Positions 52,541-61,408 of a stretch of DNA of 64,000 nucleotides are shown here, in pieces; position 1 is the first letter of the stretch, and the number at the start of each line of letters is the position of its first letter. Source of the DNA: Lachnospiraceae bacterium (GTDB lineage: Bacteria; Bacillota; Clostridia; Lachnospirales; Lachnospiraceae); NCBI GenBank assembly GCA_017622875.1, contig JAGAQG010000024.1, forward strand, positions 1-64,000, read 5' to 3'. The notes under the pieces were generated by a model. The model was not told the DNA's origin. It did no database searches and saw nothing but the letters and a program-made list of their open reading frames with translations. Both the position numbers and the translations under genes were made by a program.

Positions 52541-53458
52541 ATGCCAATCAGAATTCAGAATGATTTGCCGGCAAGAGGATTGCTGGAAGAAGAAAATATT
52601 TTCGTGATGGACGAGAACCGTGCCATTAATCAGGCAATCCGTCCATTGAAGGTAGGTATTTTAAATTTAATGCCTTTAAAGGAAGACACAGAGCTTCAGC
52701 TACTTCGTTCCTTTTCAAATACACCGCTGCAGATTGATGTGACTTTTATCACCATGACAAATCATGAGTCAAAAAACACATCATCCAGTCATATCAATAA
52801 ATTTTATGAAACATTTCAGGCAGTGAAAAAACGCCGCTTTGACGGTCTGATCATCACAGGAGCACCCGTAGAGCATTTACCATTCGAAGAGGTGGATTAT
52901 TGGGAAGAATTAAAGGAAGTATTTGCGTGGAGTGAGACCCATGTGACTTCTACTTTACATATCTGCTGGGGTGCACAGGCAGCATTATATTATTATTATG
53001 GTCTGGAAAAGACATTGCTGCCACAGAAGCTGTTTGGAATCTATCAGCATAAAGTTCAGCATAGAAGGGAGCCGCTGGTGAGAGGCTTTGATGATTATTT
53101 TGTTGCACCGCATTCCAGACATACAACCGTGTCAAGAGATGCCATCGCAAATTGCCCACATTTAAAGATCATGGCAGAATCACCGGAAGCAGGGGTATTT
53201 ATCTGTATGGCGGAAAATGGAAAGAAAATCTTTGTGATGGGTCATCCGGAATATGACCGCATCACATTGGATAAGGAGTACCGCAGAGATAAGGCAAAGG
53301 GACTGGATATTCAGGTTCCTAAGAACTATTATCCAAATGATGATCCGGAGCAGAAGCCGACTCTGCAGTGGAGAGCTCATGCAAATACACTGTATACCAA
53401 CTGGCTGAATTATTATGTATATCAGATTACACCATATATCTGGGAGGATGAGAAGTAA
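52541..53458 (+). CDS. metA: Homoserine O-acyltransferase MetA, predicted acetyl-CoA type
   Basis: A 305-residue MetA enzyme, the first step of methionine synthesis from homoserine. Cys142 (HICWGAQ), His235 and Glu237 (GHPEYD) form the catalytic set, aligned at the family numbering. Residue 111 is glutamate (GAPVEHLPF) where E. coli has glycine; that residue is known to favour acetyl-CoA over succinyl-CoA. So the enzyme is predicted to be a homoserine O-acetyltransferase despite the succinyltransferase family name. GAGGAG precedes the ATG. The next small gene starts at its stop (TAATG). Confidence 0.92.
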   Translation: MPIRIQNDLPARGLLEEENIFVMDENRAINQAIRPLKVGILNLMPLKEDTELQLLRSFSNTPLQIDVTFITMTNHESKNTSSSHINKFYETFQAVKKRRFDGLIITGAPVEHLPFEEVDYWEELKEVFAWSETHVTSTLHICWGAQAALYYYYGLEKTLLPQKLFGIYQHKVQHRREPLVRGFDDYFVAPHSRHTTVSRDAIANCPHLKIMAESPEAGVFICMAENGKKIFVMGHPEYDRITLDKEYRRDKAKGLDIQVPKNYYPNDDPEQKPTLQWRAHANTLYTNWLNYYVYQITPYIWEDEK

Positions 53459-53634
53459 TGGCAACCAGATGTGAAGAATGTGCATATTTTGTATATGACG
53501 AAGAATACGAAGAGTATTTATGTGAAATAGACCTGGATGAAGATGAAGTAGCGCGTTTCTACAGTGACGCCCATTACAACTGTCCTTACTATCGCAACGG
53601 GGACGAGTATAAAGTTGTACGACATCAAATGTAA
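53458..53634 (+). CDS. Small cysteine protein, DUF6472-like
   Basis: A 58-residue acidic protein with cysteines at positions 5, 8, 22 and 42: TRCEECAYFVYDEEYEEYLC, then DLDEDEVARF and NCPYYRNGDEY. This C-x2-C...C...C pattern fits a small zinc-binding protein that is common in Lachnospiraceae; I believe it is the DUF6472 family. It shares one base with the metA stop and is presumably translationally coupled. Function unknown. Confidence 0.78.
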   Translation: MATRCEECAYFVYDEEYEEYLCEIDLDEDEVARFYSDAHYNCPYYRNGDEYKVVRHQM

Positions 53635-53709
53635 AAGCCTGAAATCGCAAGGAGATTTTTGGCAGCCGGAAATTTGTTTGTAATTTTCGGGGATAAGGAG
53701 GAAGAAAAA

Positions 53710-54900
53710 ATGTATTCACAGAAAATGTACGAGCTTGGAAGCAAAAAATCCACAATCAGAACGATTTTTGAGTACGGAAAACAGCGTGCAGCGATCGTAG
53801 GTGAAGAAAATATTTATGATTTCAGCTTGGGAAATCCTAATGTTCCAACACCGGAATTTGTAAAACAAGCAATTATTGATATTTTAAATGAAGAAGATCC
53901 ATGTGATGTTCATGGTTACACAGTGGCAGCTGGAGATCCGAAAGTGCGCGAAACGCTTGCTGACAGCATAAATGAACGTTTTGGAACAAATTTTAGCATG
54001 CAGAACCTATTTATGACAGCAGGTGCAGCGGCATCTATTACCATCTGCTTTAAGGCACTTGCGGAAGAGGGTGACGAATTTATCACATTTGCCCCATATT
54101 TCCCAGAATATAAATGTTTTGTTGAATCCGTGGGAAGTAAATTGAACGTTGTTCCTGCAAACATTGAAACATTCCAGATTAATTTCGAAAAATTTGAGGA
54201 GATGATAAATGAGCATACAAAAGCAGTGATCATCAATTCTCCAAATAATCCAAGCGGAGTTGTATATTCTGAGGATACGATTAAAAAGCTTGCTGAAATT
54301 TTAACTAAGAAATCAGACGAATATGGTCATCCGGTTTTTATTATTTCTGATGAACCATACAGAGAAGTAGTTTATGATGGAGCAGAAGTTCCATATGTAA
54401 CAAAATATTATGCAAACACTTTGGTCTGCTATTCCTACAGTAAATCCTTCTCCCTTGCAGGAGAACGTATCGGTTATATCGTAGTGCCAAATGAAGTATC
54501 AGAATTTGCTGATATTTACGCAGCAGTTGCAGGTGCAGCCAGAGTTTTGACCCATGTAAACGCCCCATCTTTGTTCCAGAAGGTCGTAGCAAGATGTGCA
54601 GGAAAGCCTTCTGATATCAGCATCTATGAAAAGAACAGAGAGCTTTTATACAATGGTCTTGTGGAAGCGGGGATTGCTTGTGTGAAACCGGAAGGAGCAT
54701 TTTATCTCTTCCCAAGAACTTTAGAAGAAGATGACAGAGCATTTTGTGAAAAAGCAAAAGCTTATGATTTGCTGCTTGTACCGGGAAGCGATTTTGGATG
54801 TCCGGGACACTTTAGAGCATCCTACTGTATTAAGACATCCACAATCGAAAAGTCTTTACCGGTATTTAAGAAATTTGTAAAAGAAGTATATGGCATCTAA
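53710..54900 (+). CDS. PLP-dependent class I/II aminotransferase
   Basis: A 396-residue fold-type I aminotransferase. The PLP lysine is in SYSKSFSLAGERIGY near residue 246, NSPNNPSGVVYSED precedes it, and ISDEPYREVVYDG supplies the cofactor aspartate. This is the AspC/AlaT-like subfamily used for aspartate, alanine or aromatic amino acids; specificity is unclear. ATG 53710 follows AAGGAGG; an upstream in-frame start is rejected. Its stop overlaps the stop of the convergent vanZ-like gene. Confidence 0.88.
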   Translation: MYSQKMYELGSKKSTIRTIFEYGKQRAAIVGEENIYDFSLGNPNVPTPEFVKQAIIDILNEEDPCDVHGYTVAAGDPKVRETLADSINERFGTNFSMQNLFMTAGAAASITICFKALAEEGDEFITFAPYFPEYKCFVESVGSKLNVVPANIETFQINFEKFEEMINEHTKAVIINSPNNPSGVVYSEDTIKKLAEILTKKSDEYGHPVFIISDEPYREVVYDGAEVPYVTKYYANTLVCYSYSKSFSLAGERIGYIVVPNEVSEFADIYAAVAGAARVLTHVNAPSLFQKVVARCAGKPSDISIYEKNRELLYNGLVEAGIACVKPEGAFYLFPRTLEEDDRAFCEKAKAYDLLLVPGSDFGCPGHFRASYCIKTSTIEKSLPVFKKFVKEVYGI

Positions 54901-55430
54901 ACAGATGCCTTCTTCTTTTTGTGGCTTTTGGAAAGAGGACGGAAGATTGTCTTTCGTCCAATAAAACCGACAATACGGACAACTATGATGCCGGCGAGAA
55001 CGCCGATGCTGTCGATCATGACATCTTTTTTGGAAGGCCCGCGGCCGGCAACCAGTGACTGGTGATATTCATCGCCGCAGGCGAATGCAACGCAAAATCC
55101 TCCTGCTACGATCATCAGCGGAATTCCGCGAAGTCCGTAGACATACAGTGGAAACGATACTGACACCGCCAGCAGAAAATAAAGTCCCATATGGGCGAAT
55201 TTCCTGATCAGATAGTGAATCAGATCGGCATACTGCATCACTTCGGCAGAGGATAACGGGCAATCAAAGATTTTGGAGGCAATTTCCACTACTTTGATAC
55301 TGACCTTTAAACTAAGTCCTGCACTGGTGACACCGTCCTGGGCGGATAAATAGTAAATAAGACACATCATGCCAATTGCCGGTAAAAATGATAAGGGCTT
55401 TAGCATGGCTCTTAAAAATGTTTTTAACAT
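54897..55430 (-). CDS. VanZ-like family membrane protein
   Basis: A 177-residue membrane protein with about four helices. The VanZ-like pattern YLSAQDG, RKFAHMGLYFLLAV and DEYHQSLVAGRGPSKKDVMIDSIG is clear. VanZ homologues raise teicoplanin resistance in enterococci, but most, like this one, have no known role. No van resistance genes are nearby. The start is set at 55430 (MLKTFLRAM) behind GAGG; an upstream in-frame start is less likely. Confidence 0.82.
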   Translation of the reverse strand: MLKTFLRAMLKPLSFLPAIGMMCLIYYLSAQDGVTSAGLSLKVSIKVVEIASKIFDCPLSSAEVMQYADLIHYLIRKFAHMGLYFLLAVSVSFPLYVYGLRGIPLMIVAGGFCVAFACGDEYHQSLVAGRGPSKKDVMIDSIGVLAGIIVVRIVGFIGRKTIFRPLSKSHKKKKASV

Positions 55431-55563
55431 AAATAACCTCAATTTTTCTAAACATAAGGGAAAATCCCTGTGTTTCACAAATGAACAGTTATAGATATAA
55501 CACCCGGAATTGGAAAAGTAAAGGAAATTCATATAGTTTTAAGAAAATCATAAGAAGGATATT

Positions 55564-55890
55564 ATGAAAAAAAACGATAAGATATTAATTATTGCAGTGC
55601 TTGTAATCGGCATACTGGCCTGCCTTTTATTTTCATTCAGAGGGTCTGGGAAGGAAGTCGTGATCTCCCAGAACGGAGTGGAAACCTTTCGATTTGATTT
55701 AAGTGAAGAAAATTCTGTCGTATTACAATACGATGAGGAAGAATTTAATGAAATTGTCGTAAAAGATGGAAAAGTATCAGTGATTTACGCCACTTGCCCG
55801 GATCAAATCTGTGTGGAGCAGGGAGAAATTTCCCAAGAGGGTGAGACCATCGTATGTCTGCCGCATAAGCTTGTAGTTGAAATTAAATAA
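55564..55890 (+). CDS. NusG domain II-containing small exported protein
   Basis: A 108-residue protein with one N-terminal helix (about 8-25) and a small beta domain with VVISQNGVETFRFDLSEEN and the cysteine pair TCPDQICVEQG, then CLPHKLVVEIK, typical of stand-alone NusG domain II proteins. These are often encoded beside exporters of the Gx transporter or thiamine biosynthesis type and may bind flavin-related partners; no such partner is adjacent here. Confidence 0.8.
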   Translation: MKKNDKILIIAVLVIGILACLLFSFRGSGKEVVISQNGVETFRFDLSEENSVVLQYDEEEFNEIVVKDGKVSVIYATCPDQICVEQGEISQEGETIVCLPHKLVVEIK

Positions 55891-55931
55891 GGAAAATTCA
55901 GTAAATTGCAGAATTTGTAGAAACCAAAATA

Positions 55932-55960
55932 TTGCATTTCCTTATAAAATATGGTAAAAT
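55932..55960 (+). promoter_or_regulatory. Promoter upstream of the shikimate-kinase-like gene
   Basis: TTGCAT (55932-55937) and TAAAAT (55955-55960) are 17 bases apart; TGG just before the -10 makes an extended -10 box. Confidence 0.75.
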
Positions 55961-55985
55961 CGCGCATGGTAAAGATTAATCTAAG

Positions 55986-56012
55986 AGCAACGATCAAACG
56001 TTGCTTCTTTTT
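55986..56012 (+). terminator. Leader terminator hairpin
   Basis: AGCAACG pairs with CGTTGCT around a 6-base loop, followed by TCTTTTT. It lies about 20 bases after the predicted start of transcription and before the coding sequence, so it would end most transcripts early. A 10-base palindrome AGATTAATCT precedes it (55973-55982). Confidence 0.7.
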
Positions 56013-56060
56013 GTGTTAAGCGACAACGCAGTTACGAAAGACTTCAAGAGGAATTCATCA

Positions 56061-56573
56061 ATGAAAAGCAACATTGTTTTAATCGGGATGCCGGGTGTGG
56101 GAAAAAGTACCATCGGCGTTATTTTGGCGAAAATCATCGGATATCATTTCCTGGATTCAGACCTTGTCATTCAGGATAGGGAACAGAGACGTCTTCATCA
56201 GATCATTGCAGAAGAAGGGACAGAAGGGTTCTTAAAAATTGAAAATGATGTAAATGCATCTTTAGATGTGGAACGTACCATTATTGCCACAGGCGGCAGC
56301 GTGATCTATGGAGAAGGAGCCATGGATCATTTAAAAACAATCGGAGAAATTGTGTACTTAAAGGCGGATTATCCGACGATTGAGAGAAGACTTGGAAATC
56401 TGGAAAAACGTGGTGTAGCATTAAAACCGGGCCAGACCTTAAAGGATTTATATGATGAAAGATGTGTCCTTTATGAAAAATATGCAGATGTGGTTGTCGA
56501 TGAGAAGGGACTTGGAACAGAGGAGACTATTGGAGAGGTCCTGCGCGCGCTAAACCTTTTAAATGAAATGTAA
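56061..56573 (+). CDS. Shikimate-kinase-like P-loop protein
   Basis: A 170-residue P-loop kinase with Walker A GMPGVGKST, DSDLVIQDR and the lid/adenine region ERCVLYEKYADVVVD. It aligns with AroK along its whole length. However, the shikimate-binding FRxxE motif reads FLKIE (Leu58 in place of Arg), the GGG loop reads GGS, and the lid RP pair is KP. It may phosphorylate a different substrate or be a weak enzyme. ATG 56061 follows AAGAGGA; upstream in-frame codons overlap the leader terminator. No other aro gene is adjacent. Confidence 0.72.
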   Translation: MKSNIVLIGMPGVGKSTIGVILAKIIGYHFLDSDLVIQDREQRRLHQIIAEEGTEGFLKIENDVNASLDVERTIIATGGSVIYGEGAMDHLKTIGEIVYLKADYPTIERRLGNLEKRGVALKPGQTLKDLYDERCVLYEKYADVVVDEKGLGTEETIGEVLRALNLLNEM

Positions 56574-56587
56574 GAAAGCGAGGAAGT

Positions 56588-57463
56588 ATGCTTCATACTT
56601 TAGAACATGTTTTTGTCCATGCGGTAGAGGACAATATTAAAATTCTACCGTTTTTATTTGTAACCTATTGCATCATGGAATATATGGAGCAGGTCATGGA
56701 GGAAAAATCCGTACATGCGGTAAAATATTCCGGTAAGATGGGGCCGCTCTTTGGCGGGATTTTGGGAATTATCCCCCAGTGTGGATTTTCAGCGGCGGCA
56801 GCCAGCTTTTATTCCGGAGGTGTAATTACTTTAGGAACATTGCTTGCGATTTTTTTGTCCACTTCAGATGAAATGCTGCCAATTTTGATTTCAGAAACGG
56901 TACCGGCAGTGTCAATTATAAAAATTCTTGGCGTGAAAGCGCTCATTGGTGTCATTGCAGGATTTTTTGTGGATTTTGGTCTGAAGAGAATCGGAAAAGG
57001 TCATGTGGTGCAGAAGCATATTCATGATCTGTGTGAGCAGGAGCATTGCCACTGTGAGGAAGAGGAGTCTTCTATCTGGAAGTCAGCCCTGATTCATACA
57101 GTGAAAGTGTTTGGATTTATTTTTGTGTTTTCAGTATTATTAAACCTTGTGCTGGAATGCGGTGGAGAGGCTGCTTTGGAATGGCTTGCAAATAATAATT
57201 CTTTCCTTGCAGCAATTTTAACAGGGCTGGTAGGTCTTGTGCCTAACTGTGCAGCATCCGTAATCATTACTCAGTTATACTTAAAACAGTTTATCAGTGC
57301 AGGTGCTATGATGGCAGGTTTACTGGTAGGTGCTGGAGTCGGTGTTTTGGTACTTTTCAGGACGAATCGCCCGACAAAACAGAATGTGAAAATTACGGGA
57401 CTGCTTTACGCTATCGGTGTAGCAGCAGGCCTTCTCATTGATTTGATAGGAATAACATTTTAA
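56588..57463 (+). CDS. ArsP_2-type putative heavy-metal/manganese transporter
   Basis: A 291-residue polytopic protein with about 8-10 hydrophobic segments and a histidine/cysteine-rich central loop (KHIHDLCEQEHCHCEEEE near residue 143) suited to metal binding. Two related motifs, GIIPQCGFSAAAASFYSGG and GLVPNCAASVIITQLYL, show an internal duplication. It fits the family annotated as putative manganese transporter or arsenic efflux protein. It follows the kinase-like gene by 14 bases. Confidence 0.8.
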   Translation: MLHTLEHVFVHAVEDNIKILPFLFVTYCIMEYMEQVMEEKSVHAVKYSGKMGPLFGGILGIIPQCGFSAAAASFYSGGVITLGTLLAIFLSTSDEMLPILISETVPAVSIIKILGVKALIGVIAGFFVDFGLKRIGKGHVVQKHIHDLCEQEHCHCEEEESSIWKSALIHTVKVFGFIFVFSVLLNLVLECGGEAALEWLANNNSFLAAILTGLVGLVPNCAASVIITQLYLKQFISAGAMMAGLLVGAGVGVLVLFRTNRPTKQNVKITGLLYAIGVAAGLLIDLIGITF

Positions 57464-57465
57464 TC

Positions 57466-59274
57466 ATGAATATTTTAACAGCAGAACATTTGAAAAAATC
57501 ATATACAGAGCGACTGCTATTTGATGATGCCAGCTTTTATCTGCATGAAGGTGAAAAAGTCGGTATTTTAGGAATCAATGGCACGGGAAAATCCACTCTT
57601 TTGAAGATCCTTGCAGGAATGGAAGAGCCGGAAGAAGGAAATGTAGTGCTTGCGAATCATGTGGTCTTGAGATATTTGCCGCAGCACCCGGTCTTTAAAG
57701 AAGGCCAGACGGTGCTGGAAGCAGTTCTGGATGTACACAAAGGGGATGACACCCTGTACAATCTGGAATCAGATGCAAAGACCATGATGACAAAGCTTGG
57801 AATCACAGATTTTACACAGCCGGTAGAACAGCTCTCAGGCGGTCAGAAAAAACGTTTGGCACTGGTGGCAGCACTGGTTGCGCCGGCAGATATTTTGGTC
57901 TTAGACGAGCCGACGAACCATCTGGATAATGCCATGGCAGACTGGCTGGAAGAGTTCTTAAAAAAATGGCGCGGAGCGCTGATCATGGTAACTCACGACA
58001 GATATTTCCTGGACAGCGTGACGAACCGCATTGTGGAAATTGACAAAGGAAAGATTTACAGCTACGAGACCAACTATTCGGGATTTTTACAGTTAAAAGC
58101 TGACCGTGAAGCCAGTGCGTTGGCATCTGAACGAAAACGGCAGTCTATTTTACGCGTAGAGTTAGAGTGGATGATGCGCGGTGCAAGGGCCCGTTCCACA
58201 AAACAGAAAGCCCATATCCAAAGATATGAGGAATTAAAGGCACAGGAAGCACCGAAATCTGACTCCAAAATCGAGATTTCATCAGTATCTTCGCGAATGG
58301 GAAGAACAACCATCGAACTGGATTCCTTAAGCAAATCTTATGGAGACAAGATACTTTTTAAGGATTTTACTTATTATTTCCTTAAGAATGACAGAATTGG
58401 GTTCCTTGGACCGAACGGATGTGGTAAAACTACATTAATGAAAGTCATTGCAGGAATGATAGAGCCGGATGAGGGGACTGTGACAGTAGGGCAAACGGTA
58501 AAGATAGGCTATTATACACAGGAAATCGCGCAGGATAAATCGGCAGGAATCGCTTACATGGATCCGTCCATGCGAGTGATTGACTATATTAAGCAGACAG
58601 CCGAGTATGTGATGACAGAAGATGGTCGTGTATCAGCATCTAAAATGCTGGAGCGATTTCTCTTCCCGCCAGAAGAACAGTATAACTTCATCGGAAAGCT
58701 TTCCGGTGGTGAAAAGCGTCGATTGAATCTGCTTAGAGTTTTAATGGAAGCACCGAATGTGCTGATTCTGGATGAACCGACCAATGATCTGGATGTTACT
58801 ACACTTACCATCCTGGAAGATTATTTAGATCACTTTGATGGAATTGTCATTACGGTATCTCACGACAGATATTTCTTAGACCGTATTGTAAAACGTATTT
58901 TTGCATTTGACGGAAAGGGAAATCTTCGCCAGCATGAAGGCGGATATACAGAATATGCCGCAAGAATTGCTTTAGAGGCACCGGAAGAAGTGGTAAAAGC
59001 ACCTGCAAAAAAGGGTGTGGATACCAGAGTCAAGGAAAAGAAATTAAAATTCACCTATAAAGAACAGCGCGATTATGAGACCATTGAGGAGGATATCGCA
59101 CAGTTAGAAGGAAAAATCGAAGAACTGGAAAATTCCATGAGTAAATTTGCCAGTGATTTCGTAAAATTAAATCAGATTGTAAAAGAAAAAGAAGAAGCAG
59201 AAGCACTTTTGGAAGAAAAAATGGACCGCTGGATGTATCTGGAGGATTTGAAAGCCAAAATTGATGCGCAGTAA
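57466..59274 (+). CDS. ABC-F family ATPase
   Basis: A 602-residue protein with two ABC domains and no membrane segment. First domain: GINGTGKST, LSGGQKKRLALVAAL and ILVLDEPTNHLD. Second: GPNGCGKTT, LSGGEKRRLNLLRVL and VLILDEPTNDLD. The linker (about residues 210-275) and the coiled C-terminal tail complete the ABC-F plan; such proteins act at the ribosome E site in translation quality or antibiotic protection. It begins two bases after the preceding stop without a clear ribosome site, indicating translational coupling. Confidence 0.92.
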   Translation: MNILTAEHLKKSYTERLLFDDASFYLHEGEKVGILGINGTGKSTLLKILAGMEEPEEGNVVLANHVVLRYLPQHPVFKEGQTVLEAVLDVHKGDDTLYNLESDAKTMMTKLGITDFTQPVEQLSGGQKKRLALVAALVAPADILVLDEPTNHLDNAMADWLEEFLKKWRGALIMVTHDRYFLDSVTNRIVEIDKGKIYSYETNYSGFLQLKADREASALASERKRQSILRVELEWMMRGARARSTKQKAHIQRYEELKAQEAPKSDSKIEISSVSSRMGRTTIELDSLSKSYGDKILFKDFTYYFLKNDRIGFLGPNGCGKTTLMKVIAGMIEPDEGTVTVGQTVKIGYYTQEIAQDKSAGIAYMDPSMRVIDYIKQTAEYVMTEDGRVSASKMLERFLFPPEEQYNFIGKLSGGEKRRLNLLRVLMEAPNVLILDEPTNDLDVTTLTILEDYLDHFDGIVITVSHDRYFLDRIVKRIFAFDGKGNLRQHEGGYTEYAARIALEAPEEVVKAPAKKGVDTRVKEKKLKFTYKEQRDYETIEEDIAQLEGKIEELENSMSKFASDFVKLNQIVKEKEEAEALLEEKMDRWMYLEDLKAKIDAQ

Positions 59275-59289
59275 TAAAAGGAGTAAAAA

Positions 59290-60873
59290 ATGGCTAACAT
59301 TAAACAAGAGATTGAAAAAAGACGTACCTTTGCCATCATTTCTCACCCGGATGCTGGTAAGACAACGTTAACAGAAAAATTCTTATTATACGGTGGTGCA
59401 ATTAACCTGGCAGGTTCCGTAAAAGGAAAAGCAACTGCAAGACATGCGGTTTCTGACTGGATGGAAATCGAAAAACAGAGAGGTATTTCCGTAACTTCTT
59501 CTGTACTGCAGTTCAACTACGACAATTATTGCATCAATATTCTGGATACACCGGGGCATCAGGACTTCTCAGAAGATACTTACCGTACCTTGATGGCTGC
59601 TGACTCAGCGGTAATGGTCATCGATGGTTCCAAAGGTGTAGAAGCACAGACAAGAAAACTTTTCAAAGTCTGTGCCATGAGACACATTCCGATCTTTACA
59701 TTTATCAACAAAATGGACCGTGATGCCATGGATATGTTCGAACTGTTAGACGATATTGAAAAAGAGCTTGGTATCGCCACATGCCCGATCAACTGGCCGA
59801 TCGGTTCCGGTAAAAACTTTAAAGGTGTTTATGACAGAAATCACAAACAGGTACATGTATTTTCTGATACAGAAAAGGGTACCAAAGAAGGTGAAGATAC
59901 TGTTTTAAATATGGAAGAAGCAAAAGAATATATCGGCGAAGAATTATTTGCTCAGTTAAATGATGAAATTGAGCTGCTGGATGGTGCAAGTGCAGAGTTT
60001 GATCAGGAACAGGTAGATCAGGGATTACTTTCCCCGGTATTTTTCGGTTCTGCATTAACAAACTTTGGTGTAGAAATCTTCTTGAAACATTTCTTAAAGA
60101 TGACATCCTCACCACTGCCAAGAAAAGCAGATATCGGCATCATTGATCCAATGGAAGAAGAGTTCTCAGCCTTTGTATTTAAGATTCAGGCAAATATGAA
60201 TAAAGCCCACCGTGACCGAATTGCATTTATGCGAATCTGCTCCGGAAAATTCGATGCCGGCATGGAAGTTTACCATGTACAGGAAGGAAAAAAACAGAGA
60301 TTATCCCAGCCGCAGCAGCTGATGGCACAGGATAGAAAGATTGTAGAAGAAGCTTACGCAGGAGACATTATTGGTGTATTTGATCCGGGTATCTACTCAA
60401 TCGGTGATACCATCTGTATGCCGGGCAAGAAATTCCAGTATGAAGGCATCCCTACCTTTGCGCCGGAACATTTTGCCAGAGTCCGCCAGATCGATACTAT
60501 GAAGAGAAAACAGTTCGTCAAAGGTATTGAACAGATTGCCCAGGAGGGTGCAATTCAGATCTTCCAGGAATTTAATACTGGTATGGAAGAAATTATCGTA
60601 GGTGTGGTGGGTGTTCTGCAGTTTGATGTATTAAAATTCCGTCTGGAAAATGAATACAATGTAGATATTCGCTTAGAACCGCTTCCTTATGAACATATCC
60701 GCTGGATTGAAAATGAAGACATTGATGTAAGCAAGATTACTGGTACTTCAGATATGAAAAAAATCAAGGATATGAAAGGAAATCCATTGCTTCTGTTCGT
60801 AAACAGCTGGAGTGTTGGTATGACCCTTGACCGAAATGAAGGACTGATTCTGTCTGAATTCGGCAGAAACTAA
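59290..60873 (+). CDS. prfC: Peptide chain release factor 3
   Basis: A 527-residue translational GTPase that recycles RF1/RF2 after termination. It has the P-loop SHPDAGKTT, the switch region with RGISVTSSV, DTPGHQDFSEDTYRT and the NKMD specificity motif, and the RF3 C-terminal domain (GVVGVLQFDVLKFRL). The FSEDTYRTL phrase separates it from EF-G. AAAGGAG precedes the ATG. It follows the ABC-F gene by 15 bases, a sensible pairing of ribosome-acting factors. Confidence 0.96.
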   Translation: MANIKQEIEKRRTFAIISHPDAGKTTLTEKFLLYGGAINLAGSVKGKATARHAVSDWMEIEKQRGISVTSSVLQFNYDNYCINILDTPGHQDFSEDTYRTLMAADSAVMVIDGSKGVEAQTRKLFKVCAMRHIPIFTFINKMDRDAMDMFELLDDIEKELGIATCPINWPIGSGKNFKGVYDRNHKQVHVFSDTEKGTKEGEDTVLNMEEAKEYIGEELFAQLNDEIELLDGASAEFDQEQVDQGLLSPVFFGSALTNFGVEIFLKHFLKMTSSPLPRKADIGIIDPMEEEFSAFVFKIQANMNKAHRDRIAFMRICSGKFDAGMEVYHVQEGKKQRLSQPQQLMAQDRKIVEEAYAGDIIGVFDPGIYSIGDTICMPGKKFQYEGIPTFAPEHFARVRQIDTMKRKQFVKGIEQIAQEGAIQIFQEFNTGMEEIIVGVVGVLQFDVLKFRLENEYNVDIRLEPLPYEHIRWIENEDIDVSKITGTSDMKKIKDMKGNPLLLFVNSWSVGMTLDRNEGLILSEFGRN

Positions 60874-60883
60874 ATAAAAGACT

Positions 60884-60911
60884 TTGCTTTTTGACCTATT
60901 ATTGGTATAAT
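60884..60911 (+). promoter_or_regulatory. Promoter of the Asp23 gene
   Basis: TATAAT (60906-60911) preceded by TGG gives an extended -10; a TTGCTT (60884-60889) lies 16 bases upstream. Confidence 0.65.
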
Positions 60912-60953
60912 AAACGAAAGTGACTTGTTAGACAATAACGGAGGTTTTTAAAT

Positions 60954-61340
60954 ATGGGAAAAGAAGAATTACGCAGAGGATATACAATCTACGAAGATAA
61001 AGATGGTAATACAGTTCAGATTTCAGAAGATGTGATCGCTTCTATTGCAGCAATGAGCATGAAAGACATCAAAGGTGTCTATGCAGTTGGTACAGGAATG
61101 AAGAACGGTATTATGGAAAAATTTGGCTGGGAAGACCTTGCAAAGGGTGTTACAGTGGAAGTTTTAGAAGATGGTGTGATTGTTGATGTTGTGATCACTG
61201 TAAACTTTGATAAGAAGATTATGGAAGTATCCAAGGAAGTACAGGATAAGATCCAGACAACCATCAAAGATATGACAGACATGGACGTTATCGCAGTAAA
61301 CGTACGTGTTGCCGGAGTAAACGAAGCACCGGAAGCATAA
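60954..61340 (+). CDS. Asp23/Gls24 family envelope stress protein
   Basis: A 128-residue Asp23-like protein: ISEDVIASIAAMSMKDIKGV and GVIVDVVITVNF are the conserved blocks. The family forms membrane-associated assemblies linked to alkaline or envelope stress, and in clostridia one member (AmaP/YqhY-like) regularly precedes nusB, as here. GGAGG precedes the ATG. Confidence 0.9.
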   Translation: MGKEELRRGYTIYEDKDGNTVQISEDVIASIAAMSMKDIKGVYAVGTGMKNGIMEKFGWEDLAKGVTVEVLEDGVIVDVVITVNFDKKIMEVSKEVQDKIQTTIKDMTDMDVIAVNVRVAGVNEAPEA

Positions 61341-61360
61341 GCTGCAGACAAGAATTTATG

Positions 61361-61389
61361 AGGGGTGTCAGTGCGACATCCCTATTTTT
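61361..61389 (+). terminator. Hairpin between the Asp23 gene and nusB
   Basis: AGGGGTGTC pairs with GACATCCCT (one wobble) around a 5-base loop, followed by ATTTTTA. It may partly terminate before nusB. Confidence 0.6.
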
Positions 61390-61408
61390 AAACTAAAGGA
61401 GAAATACG

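Noticed and set aside
54897..55430. Glycopeptide resistance locus
   Set aside because: Only a VanZ-like protein is present; vanA/B-type ligase, vanH, vanX and vanRS are absent and VanZ-like proteins are widespread without resistance.
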